This document shows positions 1 through 4,819 of a stretch of 7,877 nt of DNA, one piece after another (the stretch's first letter is position 1; every line of letters begins with the position of its first letter). Source of the stretch: Streptococcaceae bacterium (lineage in GTDB: Bacteria > Bacillota > Bacilli > Lactobacillales > Streptococcaceae); assembly GCA_031259195.1 (NCBI GenBank), contig JAIRLR010000152.1, positions 1-7,877 of the forward strand. The letters are read 5' to 3'. The notes under the pieces were generated by a model that saw only the letters and a program-made list of their open reading frames with translations, did not search any database and was not told the origin of the DNA. The translations under genes and the position numbers were made by a program.

Positions 1-32
1 CAAGAAGATGGGAGCACCTTGCTGGAAAGACT

Positions 33-80
33 TTTAAAAAAAGTATAGCACACCTTCGTCAAGCAGATGGTCGCGACGAA
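33..80 (+). promoter_or_regulatory. Candidate -1 programmed ribosomal frameshift site of the IS5-family transposase
   Basis: The incoming frame reads CTT TTA AAA AAA GTA TAG. It offers two overlapping canonical -1 slippery heptamers, T TTA AAA (33-39) and A AAA AAA (36-42), only three bases before the TAG at 46-48. Slipping back one base enters exactly the frame that encodes the downstream DDE domain. A possible stimulatory hairpin lies 12 bases downstream: TTCGTC (55-60) can pair with GACGAA (75-80). Some IS5-family groups are known to make transposase by frameshifting. A simple indel in the A run is the alternative. Confidence 0.45.
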
Positions 81-161
81 AATACCACCTTTTGTATCGT
101 GGATGCTCAAAGCGTGAAAAACGCCGATAATGCTGAAGAAAAAGGCTACGATGGCGGCAAA

Positions 162-225
162 CCGAGTAGGTACATCCTGCCTAAACTCTGTCAAGCTTCG
201 CTTGTCAATCGTTAAGGCAATTCGC
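162..225 (+). repeat. 64-bp hairpin repeat unit inserted in transposase (copy 1)
   Basis: This unit interrupts the conserved GYDGGK/KISGIK junction of the transposase between two AAA codons. The transposase reads normally up to 161 and again from 226. It is 61/64 identical to the reverse complement of 3268-3331. It folds back on itself: TGCCTAAAC (178-186) pairs with GTTAAGGCA (211-219) with one mismatch, and the tip is a perfect CAAGC / GCTTG hairpin (192-196 with 200-204) around a three-base loop. AAA on both sides (159-161, 226-228) could be a 3-bp target duplication or simply the original two Lys codons. It encodes nothing recognisable and puts a stop at 213-215. Confidence 0.85.
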
Positions 226-620
226 AAAATTTCTGGAATTAAATGTCATATTGCTGTTGATTCCATCTTTTCCCCATGCAATTCATGTAACAACAGCGAA
301 TATTAGTGATAAAGCAGGAGCGGTCGAGATGTTTGAGAAAGCTCGCACTTTTTTGCCAAGAGTGGAAAATATCCTTTGTGATGGCGGATATATTGGACAA
401 CCTTTTGCGGATAAGATTAAGAACATTTTGGGTTGTCCTGTCGAAGTTGTTAAGCGTTCAGATGAACATAATTTTAAAGTGATTCCAAAGCGCTGGGTGG
501 TAGAGCGGTGTTTTGCTTGGTTAGAAAAGTCTAGGCGATTGTTCAAGAATGTTGAGCGAAAACTTTCCACAAGTAAGCAGATGGTGGTGCTGGCGTTTTT
601 AGGTCTTCTTATAAAAAGAT

Positions 621-639
621 GAGATCTTGGACAGGTTCT
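621..639 (-). repeat. Probable right terminal inverted repeat of the first IS
   Basis: Read on the - strand it is agaacctgtccaagatctc, directly following the transposase stop. Its first nine bases, agaacctgt, equal the outer nine bases of the 221-bp MITE-like element at 3243-3463, suggesting a related transposase family. The partner end is outside the window, so this is an inference from position and similarity. Confidence 0.4.
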
Positions 640-644
640 AAAAC
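629..644 (+). repeat. Left terminal inverted repeat of the ISL2-group element
   Basis: The sequence ggacaggttctaaaac matches the reverse complement of 1504-1519 (agacctgttctaaaac) at 13 of 16 positions, including a run of ten at the inner side. It sits 36 bp before the transposase ATG, a normal distance for a small IS. Confidence 0.55.
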
Positions 645-680
645 GTTGCATTAAATTTTACTAGATGCTATAAAAAGTCT

Positions 681-1510
681 ATGAACAATAAAAAACGAAT
701 AGCGAAACTAAAACCCACAGAATATTTAGAACTTTTTGGCATTCCCAAGCCCACATTTGATCAAATGCTCCAAATTCTTGAAAAAGCATTTAAGGAATTG
801 CATAAACAAGGAGGTCGGCCATCGCGCTTAAGTGTTTTAGATAAATTAATCATCATGTTAGGTTACTATCATGATTACCGCACGATGCAAAATATTGCAT
901 TTGACTACGGAGTTTCAAAAAGTCGTGTTTGTGATGCAGTAAAATGGACCGAAGAAACACTTATCAAAGATGACGCTTTTAGTTGCCTTCAAAGAGAAAT
1001 CTAATAAAAAATGATACAAAAATTCAATTTGTTATTTTAGATGCCACTGAATGTGAAACTTAAACGTCCGAAAAAAAACAGAAAAAATCCTACTCTGGGA
1101 AACAAAAACGCCATACTATCAAAGATCAAATCCTCATCGACGGATTGAGCGGTAAAATTATTTGTGTGAATGAATCCAAAGGAGCGGTGCATGATTTTAA
1201 ATTGTTCCAACAAAACAAAGTGCATTTATTAAAAAATCTTTTATTAATTGCAGATAAGGGATATCAGGGAATCGAGCAAATGCATGCGTTCACCCTCATT
1301 CCTTTTAAAAAGCCACGTAAAAGAAATTTGAGTCCCAAACAAAGGAAATGGAATCGAATGATTTCGAAAGTTCGGATTTTTATTGAGCCTGTTAATCGTT
1401 GGATGAAGCGTTTTAAGATCTTTAAGTATCGGTATCGAAATAAGCAACGTAAACATTTTTTAAGATTTTCTTTAATTTGTGGATTGTTTAATTATGATTT
1501 AGGGTTTTAG
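681..1510 (+). pseudogene. ISL2-group IS5-family transposase with frameshift and in-frame stop
   Basis: The ATG at 681 opens MNNKKRIAKLKPTEYLELFGI, followed by a helix-turn-helix-type N-terminal domain typical of ISL2-group transposases (GGRPSRLSVLDKLIIMLGYY, then YGVSKSRVCDAV). The frame ends at 1004 because one base is missing around 984 (AGTTGCCT for an expected AGTTTGCCT). In frame 2 the protein continues as PSKRNL and then VILDATEC, with the first catalytic Asp at 1040-1042. It meets TAA at 1061-1063, then resumes as KKSYSGKQKRHTIKDQ, LLIADKGYQG (second Asp at 1253-1255) and FIEPVNRWMKRF (Glu at 1385-1387), ending at TAG 1508-1510. The bases 1062-1076 read KRPKK in frame 3, the expected family motif, so two compensating indels rather than a single stop may lie there. 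The repaired length would be about 276 residues, normal for the group. The gene is dead as it stands. Confidence 0.88.
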
Positions 1511-1519
1511 AACAGGTCT
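1504..1519 (-). repeat. Right terminal inverted repeat of the ISL2-group element
   Basis: The sequence gttttagaacaggtct is the inverted partner of 629-644. The transposase stop codon (1508-1510) lies inside it, so the reading frame runs right to the end of the element. Only 15 bp separate it from the ribosome binding site of the next gene. Confidence 0.55.
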
Positions 1520-1546
1520 AATGAATTTAACAAATAAGGAGATCAC

Positions 1547-2305
1547 ATGACTAGTAGTTTATTAGCACAAAAGGTAAAGATTTGGATTTATGAGGCAGGT
1601 GAGTTGGTGCAAGAGCTTGAGAAAGGTCAGCTGCAAGTTTCATCTAAGTCTTCTCGTAGCGATTTAGTGACCAATGTAGATCAAGAAGTTCAAAGGTTTT
1701 TAGTTGCAAAAATCGAGAATGAATTTTCAGAGGATAAAATTTTAGCAGAAGAAGATGGAAAAAGCTCTCTAGCTGATATGAGCGGACGCGTTTGGTTGAT
1801 TGATCCGATTGATGGGACAATAAACTTTGTTTTCCAACGAGAAAACTTTGCAATTATGATAGGTGTTTATGAGGATGGCATTGGAAAACTCGGGTTTATT
1901 TATGATGTTATGCGTGGAGAATTGTATTGGGGCGGCGCTGGGCTTGGCATTTTTTGCAATGAAAAAAAGTTAGAATCTCCTAAAAATCTTGGAGCTAAAG
2001 ATGGTTTGTGGTCAGTTAATGCTGGAATGTATGCACAAAATATCAATAATATTCAAGCTATTGGAGAAAGCTCAATGGGTGTACGAATGATTGGCTCCGC
2101 TGGACTTGAGTTTATCAGCATGCTCAGAGGAAAGACAATTGGCTATATATCTAATTTGTGTCCATGGGATTATGCACCAGGTGTGGTTTTGATTAAAGAG
2201 TTTGGCTTTAAAGCTAGTGGTTTAGATGGTTTAGCGCTTGTATTTGATGGGCAACAACGATTTATTGCCGCTACCGCTCAAGCATATAATGAAGTGATGA
2301 AATAG
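1547..2305 (+). CDS. Inositol monophosphatase family protein (SuhB-like)
   Basis: This 252-residue cytoplasmic enzyme belongs to the Mg2+-dependent, Li+-sensitive phosphatase family. These hydrolyse inositol-1-phosphate or related sugar and nucleotide phosphates; the exact substrate cannot be told from sequence. Visible family motifs are LVTNVDQEVQ (40-49), AEED with the metal-binding Glu pair at 68-69, WLIDPIDGTINF (83-94; the DPxDGTxNF signature with Asp86 and Asp89), GSAGLEF (183-189) and WDYAPG (207-212; the WDxAxG motif with Asp208). The full set of metal ligands is present and the length is normal. The ATG follows a strong AAGGAGAT at 1536-1543. The gene starts 27 bp after the ISL2-group element, so its original upstream region has been replaced or pushed away and its promoter is not evident. 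The next gene, yidC, follows on the same strand after 68 bp. Lactobacillal genomes carry one or more such genes whose role is poorly defined. Confidence 0.93.
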   Translation: MTSSLLAQKVKIWIYEAGELVQELEKGQLQVSSKSSRSDLVTNVDQEVQRFLVAKIENEFSEDKILAEEDGKSSLADMSGRVWLIDPIDGTINFVFQRENFAIMIGVYEDGIGKLGFIYDVMRGELYWGGAGLGIFCNEKKLESPKNLGAKDGLWSVNAGMYAQNINNIQAIGESSMGVRMIGSAGLEFISMLRGKTIGYISNLCPWDYAPGVVLIKEFGFKASGLDGLALVFDGQQRFIAATAQAYNEVMK

Positions 2306-2361
2306 TTTTCCATTAGTTGCAGCACGATGTGTTAATATTAATCAAAATGATAATAGAGAGA

Positions 2362-2376
2362 TAGGAAATTAAGTTG
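2362..2376 (+). promoter_or_regulatory. Ribosome binding site and TTG start of yidC
   Basis: TAGGA (2362-2366) lies seven bases before TTG 2374-2376. The TTG is chosen as start because it gives a complete positively charged lipoprotein signal (MRKKVIKRF, then LTLTGC). The next in-frame ATG is residue 58 and would delete the signal and lipobox. A non-ATG start with a moderate Shine-Dalgarno suggests limited translation. Confidence 0.7.
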
Positions 2377-3198
2377 AGAAAAAAAGTTATAAAACGTTTT
2401 TTATATGGTTTTTCTGCTCTTTCATTACTACTAACTTTAACGGGTTGTGGTACAGAAAAGATCAGTGCTCATTCAACTGGTGCATGGGAAAAATTTGTCT
2501 GGTTTTTTGCTAGTTTGATAAAGTTTTTATCTTTTGGCGGTTCGATGGGGATCGGAATTATTCTTTTAACATTAATTATTAAAACGGTCTTATTTCCCTT
2601 GATGGCTTTTCAGATGAAATCAACTAAAAAGATGCAGGAAATCCAGCCAGAGATCAAAAAAATTCAGCAAAAATATCCTGGAAAAGATATGGAATCGCGG
2701 CGTTCGCAAAGTGAAGAGATGCAGCGAATGTATTCCGAAAACGGCGTTAATATGTACGCTGGCTGCCTACCGTTATTAGCGCAGATGCCGTTTTTATGGG
2801 CATTGTTTCAATCGATTTCGAAAGTTGAAGAAATTCATAGCGGACATTTTCTATGGCTAGATCTTGGGCAGTATGATCCTTACTATGTTTTACCAGTGCT
2901 GGCGGCTATTTTTACTTTTATAAGTAGTTGGTTGTCAATGAAAACAGCGCCGGAGCAAAATGGGATGACCAAATCGATGACTTATGTTATGCCAGTAATG
3001 ATTTTCTTGATGGCGTTTCGGATATTTAGTGGGGTGGCTTTATATTGGGTAGTGCAAAATATTTATCAAGCAATTCAGACACTGTTAATCAATAATCCAT
3101 TTAAAATTGAAAAAGAAAGACAAGCCAAAATTCAAGCAGAACGTGACTTAGAAAAAGCCAAACTTAAAGTTATGAAAAAAGCGTTGAAGAAAAAATAA
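2374..3198 (+). CDS. yidC: Membrane protein insertase YidC/Oxa1/SpoIIIJ family
   Basis: This 274-residue polytopic membrane protein inserts and folds membrane proteins, alone or with SecYEG. The N-terminus is a lipoprotein signal: basic MRKKVIKRF, a hydrophobic stretch, and lipobox LTGC with the modified Cys at 25. Five membrane segments follow, roughly at 55-78, 130-148, 171-189, 199-214 and 216-236. Between the first two is the charged cytoplasmic hairpin (MKSTKKMQEIQPEIKKIQQ). The conserved GVNMYAGCLPLLAQMPF (123-139) and ALYWVVQNIYQ (217-227) confirm the family. The tail after 240 is very Lys-rich (KVMKKALKKK), as expected for ribosome contact. The groove residue at the TLIIK position (70) is Lys, where SpoIIIJ has Arg. 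The gene is not next to rnpA or rpmH, so this is probably the second YidC paralog of the genome. It converges on the dacA-like gene across the MITE-containing spacer. Confidence 0.95.
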   Translation: MRKKVIKRFLYGFSALSLLLTLTGCGTEKISAHSTGAWEKFVWFFASLIKFLSFGGSMGIGIILLTLIIKTVLFPLMAFQMKSTKKMQEIQPEIKKIQQKYPGKDMESRRSQSEEMQRMYSENGVNMYAGCLPLLAQMPFLWALFQSISKVEEIHSGHFLWLDLGQYDPYYVLPVLAAIFTFISSWLSMKTAPEQNGMTKSMTYVMPVMIFLMAFRIFSGVALYWVVQNIYQAIQTLLINNPFKIEKERQAKIQAERDLEKAKLKVMKKALKKK

Positions 3199-3242
3199 GT
3201 GCTATATGTTCAGCAAAATTTACTGCCTACTTTAAAGTCTTT

Positions 3243-3257
3243 AGAACCTGTTAACTT
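3243..3257 (+). repeat. Left terminal inverted repeat of the MITE-like element
   Basis: The sequence agaacctgttaactt is an exact inverted match to 3449-3463, 191 bp away. It contains the palindrome GTTAAC. A 15-bp perfect inverted repeat at this distance in a non-coding spacer is hard to explain except as element ends or a long stem. Confidence 0.85.
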
Positions 3258-3267
3258 ATCTCCAATT

Positions 3268-3331
3268 GCGAACTGCCTTAACGATTGACAAGCGTAGCTT
3301 GACAGAGTTTAGGCAGGACGTACCTACTCGG
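3268..3331 (-). repeat. 64-bp hairpin repeat unit (copy 2, nested in the MITE-like element)
   Basis: On the - strand this is 61/64 identical to 162-225, with the same two borders (ccgagtaggta at one end, ttcgc at the other); outside those borders similarity falls away. The three differences lie outside the paired positions of copy 1: one is in the three-base tip loop, and two replace unpaired positions with bases that can pair. The fold is the same, with a CAAGC/GCTTG tip at 3289-3293 and 3297-3301. Confidence 0.85.
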
Positions 3332-3361
3332 TGTGACTTTTCTGGTAATGCTTGCTTTTCT

Positions 3362-3391
3362 TCGTTAAAGGACCTGTCGGGTTCTTTACGA
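3362..3391. repeat. Hairpin within the MITE-like element
   Basis: AAAGGACC (3367-3374) pairs with GGTTCTTT (3380-3387) around the loop TGTCG, with one G-T wobble. The outer bases TCG and T pair with ACGA across a one-base bulge, giving a stem of about 12 bp. No T run follows on either strand, so it is not a standard terminator. The stem contains an ACCTGT similar to the element ends. Confidence 0.55.
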
Positions 3392-3392
3392 T

Positions 3393-3417
3393 TTGTTCAA
3401 GCTTTGCTTGATTACAA
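3393..3417. repeat. CAAGC/GCTTG hairpin within the MITE-like element
   Basis: TCAAGC (3397-3402) pairs with GCTTGA (3406-3411) around TTT. The outer TTGT (3393-3396) pairs with ACAA (3414-3417) across a two-base bulge. The tip is nearly identical to that of the 64-bp unit (CAAGCTTTGCTTG against CAAGCTTCGCTTG), so the element seems to hold two related foldback modules. Confidence 0.55.
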
Positions 3418-3448
3418 TTTGGTAAACGGGGTTCATCAATAGACAGAC

Positions 3449-3463
3449 AAGTTAACAGGTTCT
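3449..3463 (-). repeat. Right terminal inverted repeat of the MITE-like element
   Basis: This is the exact reverse complement of 3243-3257. It lies 26 bp from the stop codon of the dacA-like gene, so transcripts of that gene must run into the element unless they end in the short AT-rich gap. Confidence 0.85.
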
Positions 3464-3489
3464 TTGCGAATTTAATTAGTTTAGATTTT

Positions 3490-4797
3490 TTATTTTAATT
3501 TTCCATTTATCCATTCCAGGATATGATTGCCCCAGACTTTTAAGAAGAATTGACGTTTGACGTTATCGTTGGTAACCATTTGATAGCTATTATTTTGCTG
3601 ATCTGGTAGCAAGTATCCTAGTTTGTCGTCTTTTAGCTGAATTTTGACTTTACCTGCTTTTTCATCTTTTTTCACAGGAGCAGTAAATGTTTTTTTCTTA
3701 TCTTTACTCCAAGCAACCTGAAGTTTGTCTTTGTTCATATCATCGCGAACCCAAGTTGTAACGCTTTCATCTATTACAAGGGGAACATTATCTTTTTTAC
3801 CATCTTTTACAGGTGATTTTTTAGCTTGAGCTAGTGTGTTACCTTTAAAGATAATTTTTTCTTGTTTCCAGTTATCATATACAAAGTCCATTAGTTCAGC
3901 GGTCTCAGTGTAACGAGCTCCACTATTGGTATCATCGCCATTAGCATGAAGGACAACGGTTACGATGCGCTGATTTTTTTTCAAACAAGTTCCGACAAAG
4001 CACTGCCCAGCAAGCTCGCTTGTTCCTGTTTTTAATCCGTCAACACCTCCATATTCCCAGTTCATTTCAGGCAACATACCATTCCAGTTTTTCATTTCAA
4101 ATTCTGAATAAGTTCCTGTTCCAAACTTCTCGCTTGTTTTTTTGCTGACTTCTAAAATTTCTGGATAGTCTTTGATTAGATGGTATGCAACCACGGCAAT
4201 ATCGTGAGCGCTCATCATATTTTCTTGATCTTCTTTACTGCCTGGCATGCGATATTTTTCAGGGATAAAAGAGTTGCTTAACCCTGTGGAGTTAATGAGT
4301 ACGGCATTTTTAATGCCCCATTTTTTAAGATGGTCTTTCATTAATTTTACAAACTTAACTTCACTGCCGGCGATTTTTTCTGCTAAAGCAATAACGCTAG
4401 AACTAGCAGAGGCGATCATACCGCTATCAAACAGCTCTCTAACGGAGTAGCTCGTTCCTTTTTCAAGAGGGACGTTGGATAAATCTGTATTTAAAGTTAA
4501 TTCGTAAGGGTATTCTTTGATAGGAATTTTATCAGTCCAGTTTAATTTCTTTTGATGAATCCACTCCAGAATAATATAAGATGATAAAATCTTTGTAACA
4601 GAAGCCAGCGCCAATAGTTTATTGGCATTTTTGGCATAAAAGATTTTTCCTGTTTTTTGGTCAAAAGCAAATGCTGCTTTAGCATCAACTTTAAAACTAG
4701 CTGGTTTGGTATAAGTCAGTGTGGCACATATTGATAAACCTAGTGCGCCAATGAAAACAGTTACTGCAGCTTTTATCATTAGTCTTTTTAATTTCAT
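3490..4797 (-). CDS. dacA: D-alanyl-D-alanine carboxypeptidase-type serine peptidase (S11 family)
   Basis: This 435-residue, membrane-anchored extracellular low-molecular-weight penicillin-binding protein family member is expected to trim the terminal D-Ala from peptidoglycan pentapeptides and so limit cross-linking. Residues 7-29 form the signal or anchor segment. The peptidase domain (about 38-310) has the SxxK motif SVTK (66-69, nucleophile Ser66, base Lys69) and the KTG motif KTGTS (256-260) within GGVDGLKTGTSELAG. The second motif, normally SxN, reads SAS here (130-132), within MIASASSSVIALAE. Residues from about 320 form a C-terminal beta-type domain ending in a likely amphipathic stretch (VWGNHILEWINGKLK). 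The start ATG has AGGAG close upstream, and only 22 bp separate it from the arlS-like stop, so it is probably co-transcribed with gnd-arlR-arlS. The length is normal for S11 enzymes. The family call is firm; activity is less certain because of the altered motif. Confidence 0.9.
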   Translation of the reverse strand: MKLKRLMIKAAVTVFIGALGLSICATLTYTKPASFKVDAKAAFAFDQKTGKIFYAKNANKLLALASVTKILSSYIILEWIHQKKLNWTDKIPIKEYPYELTLNTDLSNVPLEKGTSYSVRELFDSGMIASASSSVIALAEKIAGSEVKFVKLMKDHLKKWGIKNAVLINSTGLSNSFIPEKYRMPGSKEDQENMMSAHDIAVVAYHLIKDYPEILEVSKKTSEKFGTGTYSEFEMKNWNGMLPEMNWEYGGVDGLKTGTSELAGQCFVGTCLKKNQRIVTVVLHANGDDTNSGARYTETAELMDFVYDNWKQEKIIFKGNTLAQAKKSPVKDGKKDNVPLVIDESVTTWVRDDMNKDKLQVAWSKDKKKTFTAPVKKDEKAGKVKIQLKDDKLGYLLPDQQNNSYQMVTNDNVKRQFFLKVWGNHILEWINGKLK

Positions 4798-4819
4798 TAA
4801 TTTATTTCTCCTGAGAATA

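Larger units (their letters stand above)
1..622 (+). pseudogene. IS5-family transposase, 5'-truncated by window edge and disrupted
   Basis: The reading passes through three frames. Frame 1 (from base 1) gives QEDGSTLLERLLKKV and stops at TAG 46-48. Frame 3 (from 63) gives ADGRDENTTFCIVDAQSVKN and then EEKGYDGGK, the classic first-Asp region of IS5-family DDE transposases, with the Asp codon at 102-104. A 64-bp insertion (162-225) follows and causes a stop at 213-215. The family sequence resumes at 226 in frame 1 as KISGIKCHIAVDS. A net loss of two bases around 268-271 then moves it to frame 2, giving FPHAIHVTTANISD, the second Asp in ILCDGGY (380-382), and RWVVERCFAW with the catalytic Glu at 503-505. 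The stop is at 620-622. The shift near base 40 may be programmed; the insertion and the later shift are true lesions. The protein would have cut and joined the IS ends. Confidence 0.88.
1..639 (+). mobile_element. IS5-family insertion sequence, left end outside window, decayed
   Basis: This is the remnant of an IS5-family element. It contains the transposase pseudogene ending at 622 and a short tail whose last bases (621-639) read, on the opposite strand, agaacctgtccaagatctc. That sequence is the likely right terminal inverted repeat. The left end is not in the window, so the inverted repeat and any target duplication cannot be confirmed. The last bases overlap the inferred left end of the next IS element at 629-644, so the exact boundary is uncertain. 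The internal 64-bp insertion and a frameshift show the copy is no longer autonomous. Confidence 0.7.
629..1519 (+). mobile_element. ISL2-group IS5-family insertion sequence, decayed
   Basis: This element of about 891 bp is bounded by imperfect 16-bp inverted repeats at 629-644 and 1504-1519 (13 of 16 positions match). It contains a single transposase gene with lesions. The length and the one-gene layout fit the ISL2 group of IS5. The left repeat overlaps the inferred right end of the neighbouring IS, so one element may have inserted into or beside the end of the other. I do not see a convincing target-site duplication. Confidence 0.65.
3243..3463. mobile_element. 221-bp MITE-like element with 15-bp perfect terminal inverted repeats
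   Basis: The element begins agaacctgttaactt (3243-3257) and ends with the exact reverse complement (3449-3463). With one mismatch the pairing extends to 19 bp. It has no coding capacity. Its interior holds three foldback structures: the 64-bp unit (3268-3331), a hairpin at 3362-3391 and a CAAGC/GCTTG hairpin at 3393-3417. TT flanks both sides (3241-3242, 3464-3465), a possible but weak 2-bp target duplication. The outer nine bases equal the end of the first IS in this window, and the acctgtt core also occurs at the ends of the second IS, so mobilisation by an IS5-family transposase is plausible. Alternatives are a remnant of a larger element or a structured non-coding RNA locus. Confidence 0.7.
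3199..3489. other. Convergent intergenic spacer filled by a MITE-like element
   Basis: These 291 bp separate the 3' ends of yidC (+) and the dacA-like gene (-). I see no coding region and no classic intrinsic terminator (GC-rich hairpin plus T run) for either gene outside the element. Most of the spacer (3243-3463) is the repeat element described separately. The paired ends and internal hairpins of that element could themselves act as bidirectional transcription barriers, but that is inference. Confidence 0.7.

Noticed and set aside
251..622. Treating this as an independent small gene starting at TTG 251
   Set aside because: It begins in the middle of the DDE domain and is the 3' part of the broken transposase; the TTG has no ribosome binding site and no biological start role.
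283..651. Open frame of 122 codons on the - strand across the first transposase
   Set aside because: It lies antisense to clear DDE transposase sequence and shows no family features; it is a shadow of the real coding frame.
1470..1498. Possible promoter with TATGAT at 1493-1498 for the suhB-like gene
   Set aside because: The -10 box is good but no -35 of reasonable quality lies at the right spacing, and such AT-rich matches are common here.
1145..1510. Treating this as an independent protein starting at TTG 1145
   Set aside because: The same frame is open from just after 1061 with transposase sequence (KKSYSGKQKRHT), so it is the C-terminal part of the ISL2-group transposase.
2317..2354. 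Promoter or operator before yidC: TTGCAG (2317), palindrome TTAATATTAA (2332-2341), GATAAT (2349)
   Set aside because: The boxes are not correctly spaced with each other, and the palindrome is pure A/T with no recognised regulator consensus.
3362..3391. Intrinsic terminator for yidC or the dacA-like gene
   Set aside because: The hairpin is sound but neither strand has a T run after it, and it lies within the repeat element.
3243..3463. CRISPR array or tRNA in the convergent spacer
   Set aside because: The repeats are inverted rather than regularly spaced direct repeats, and no cloverleaf or T-loop consensus is present.
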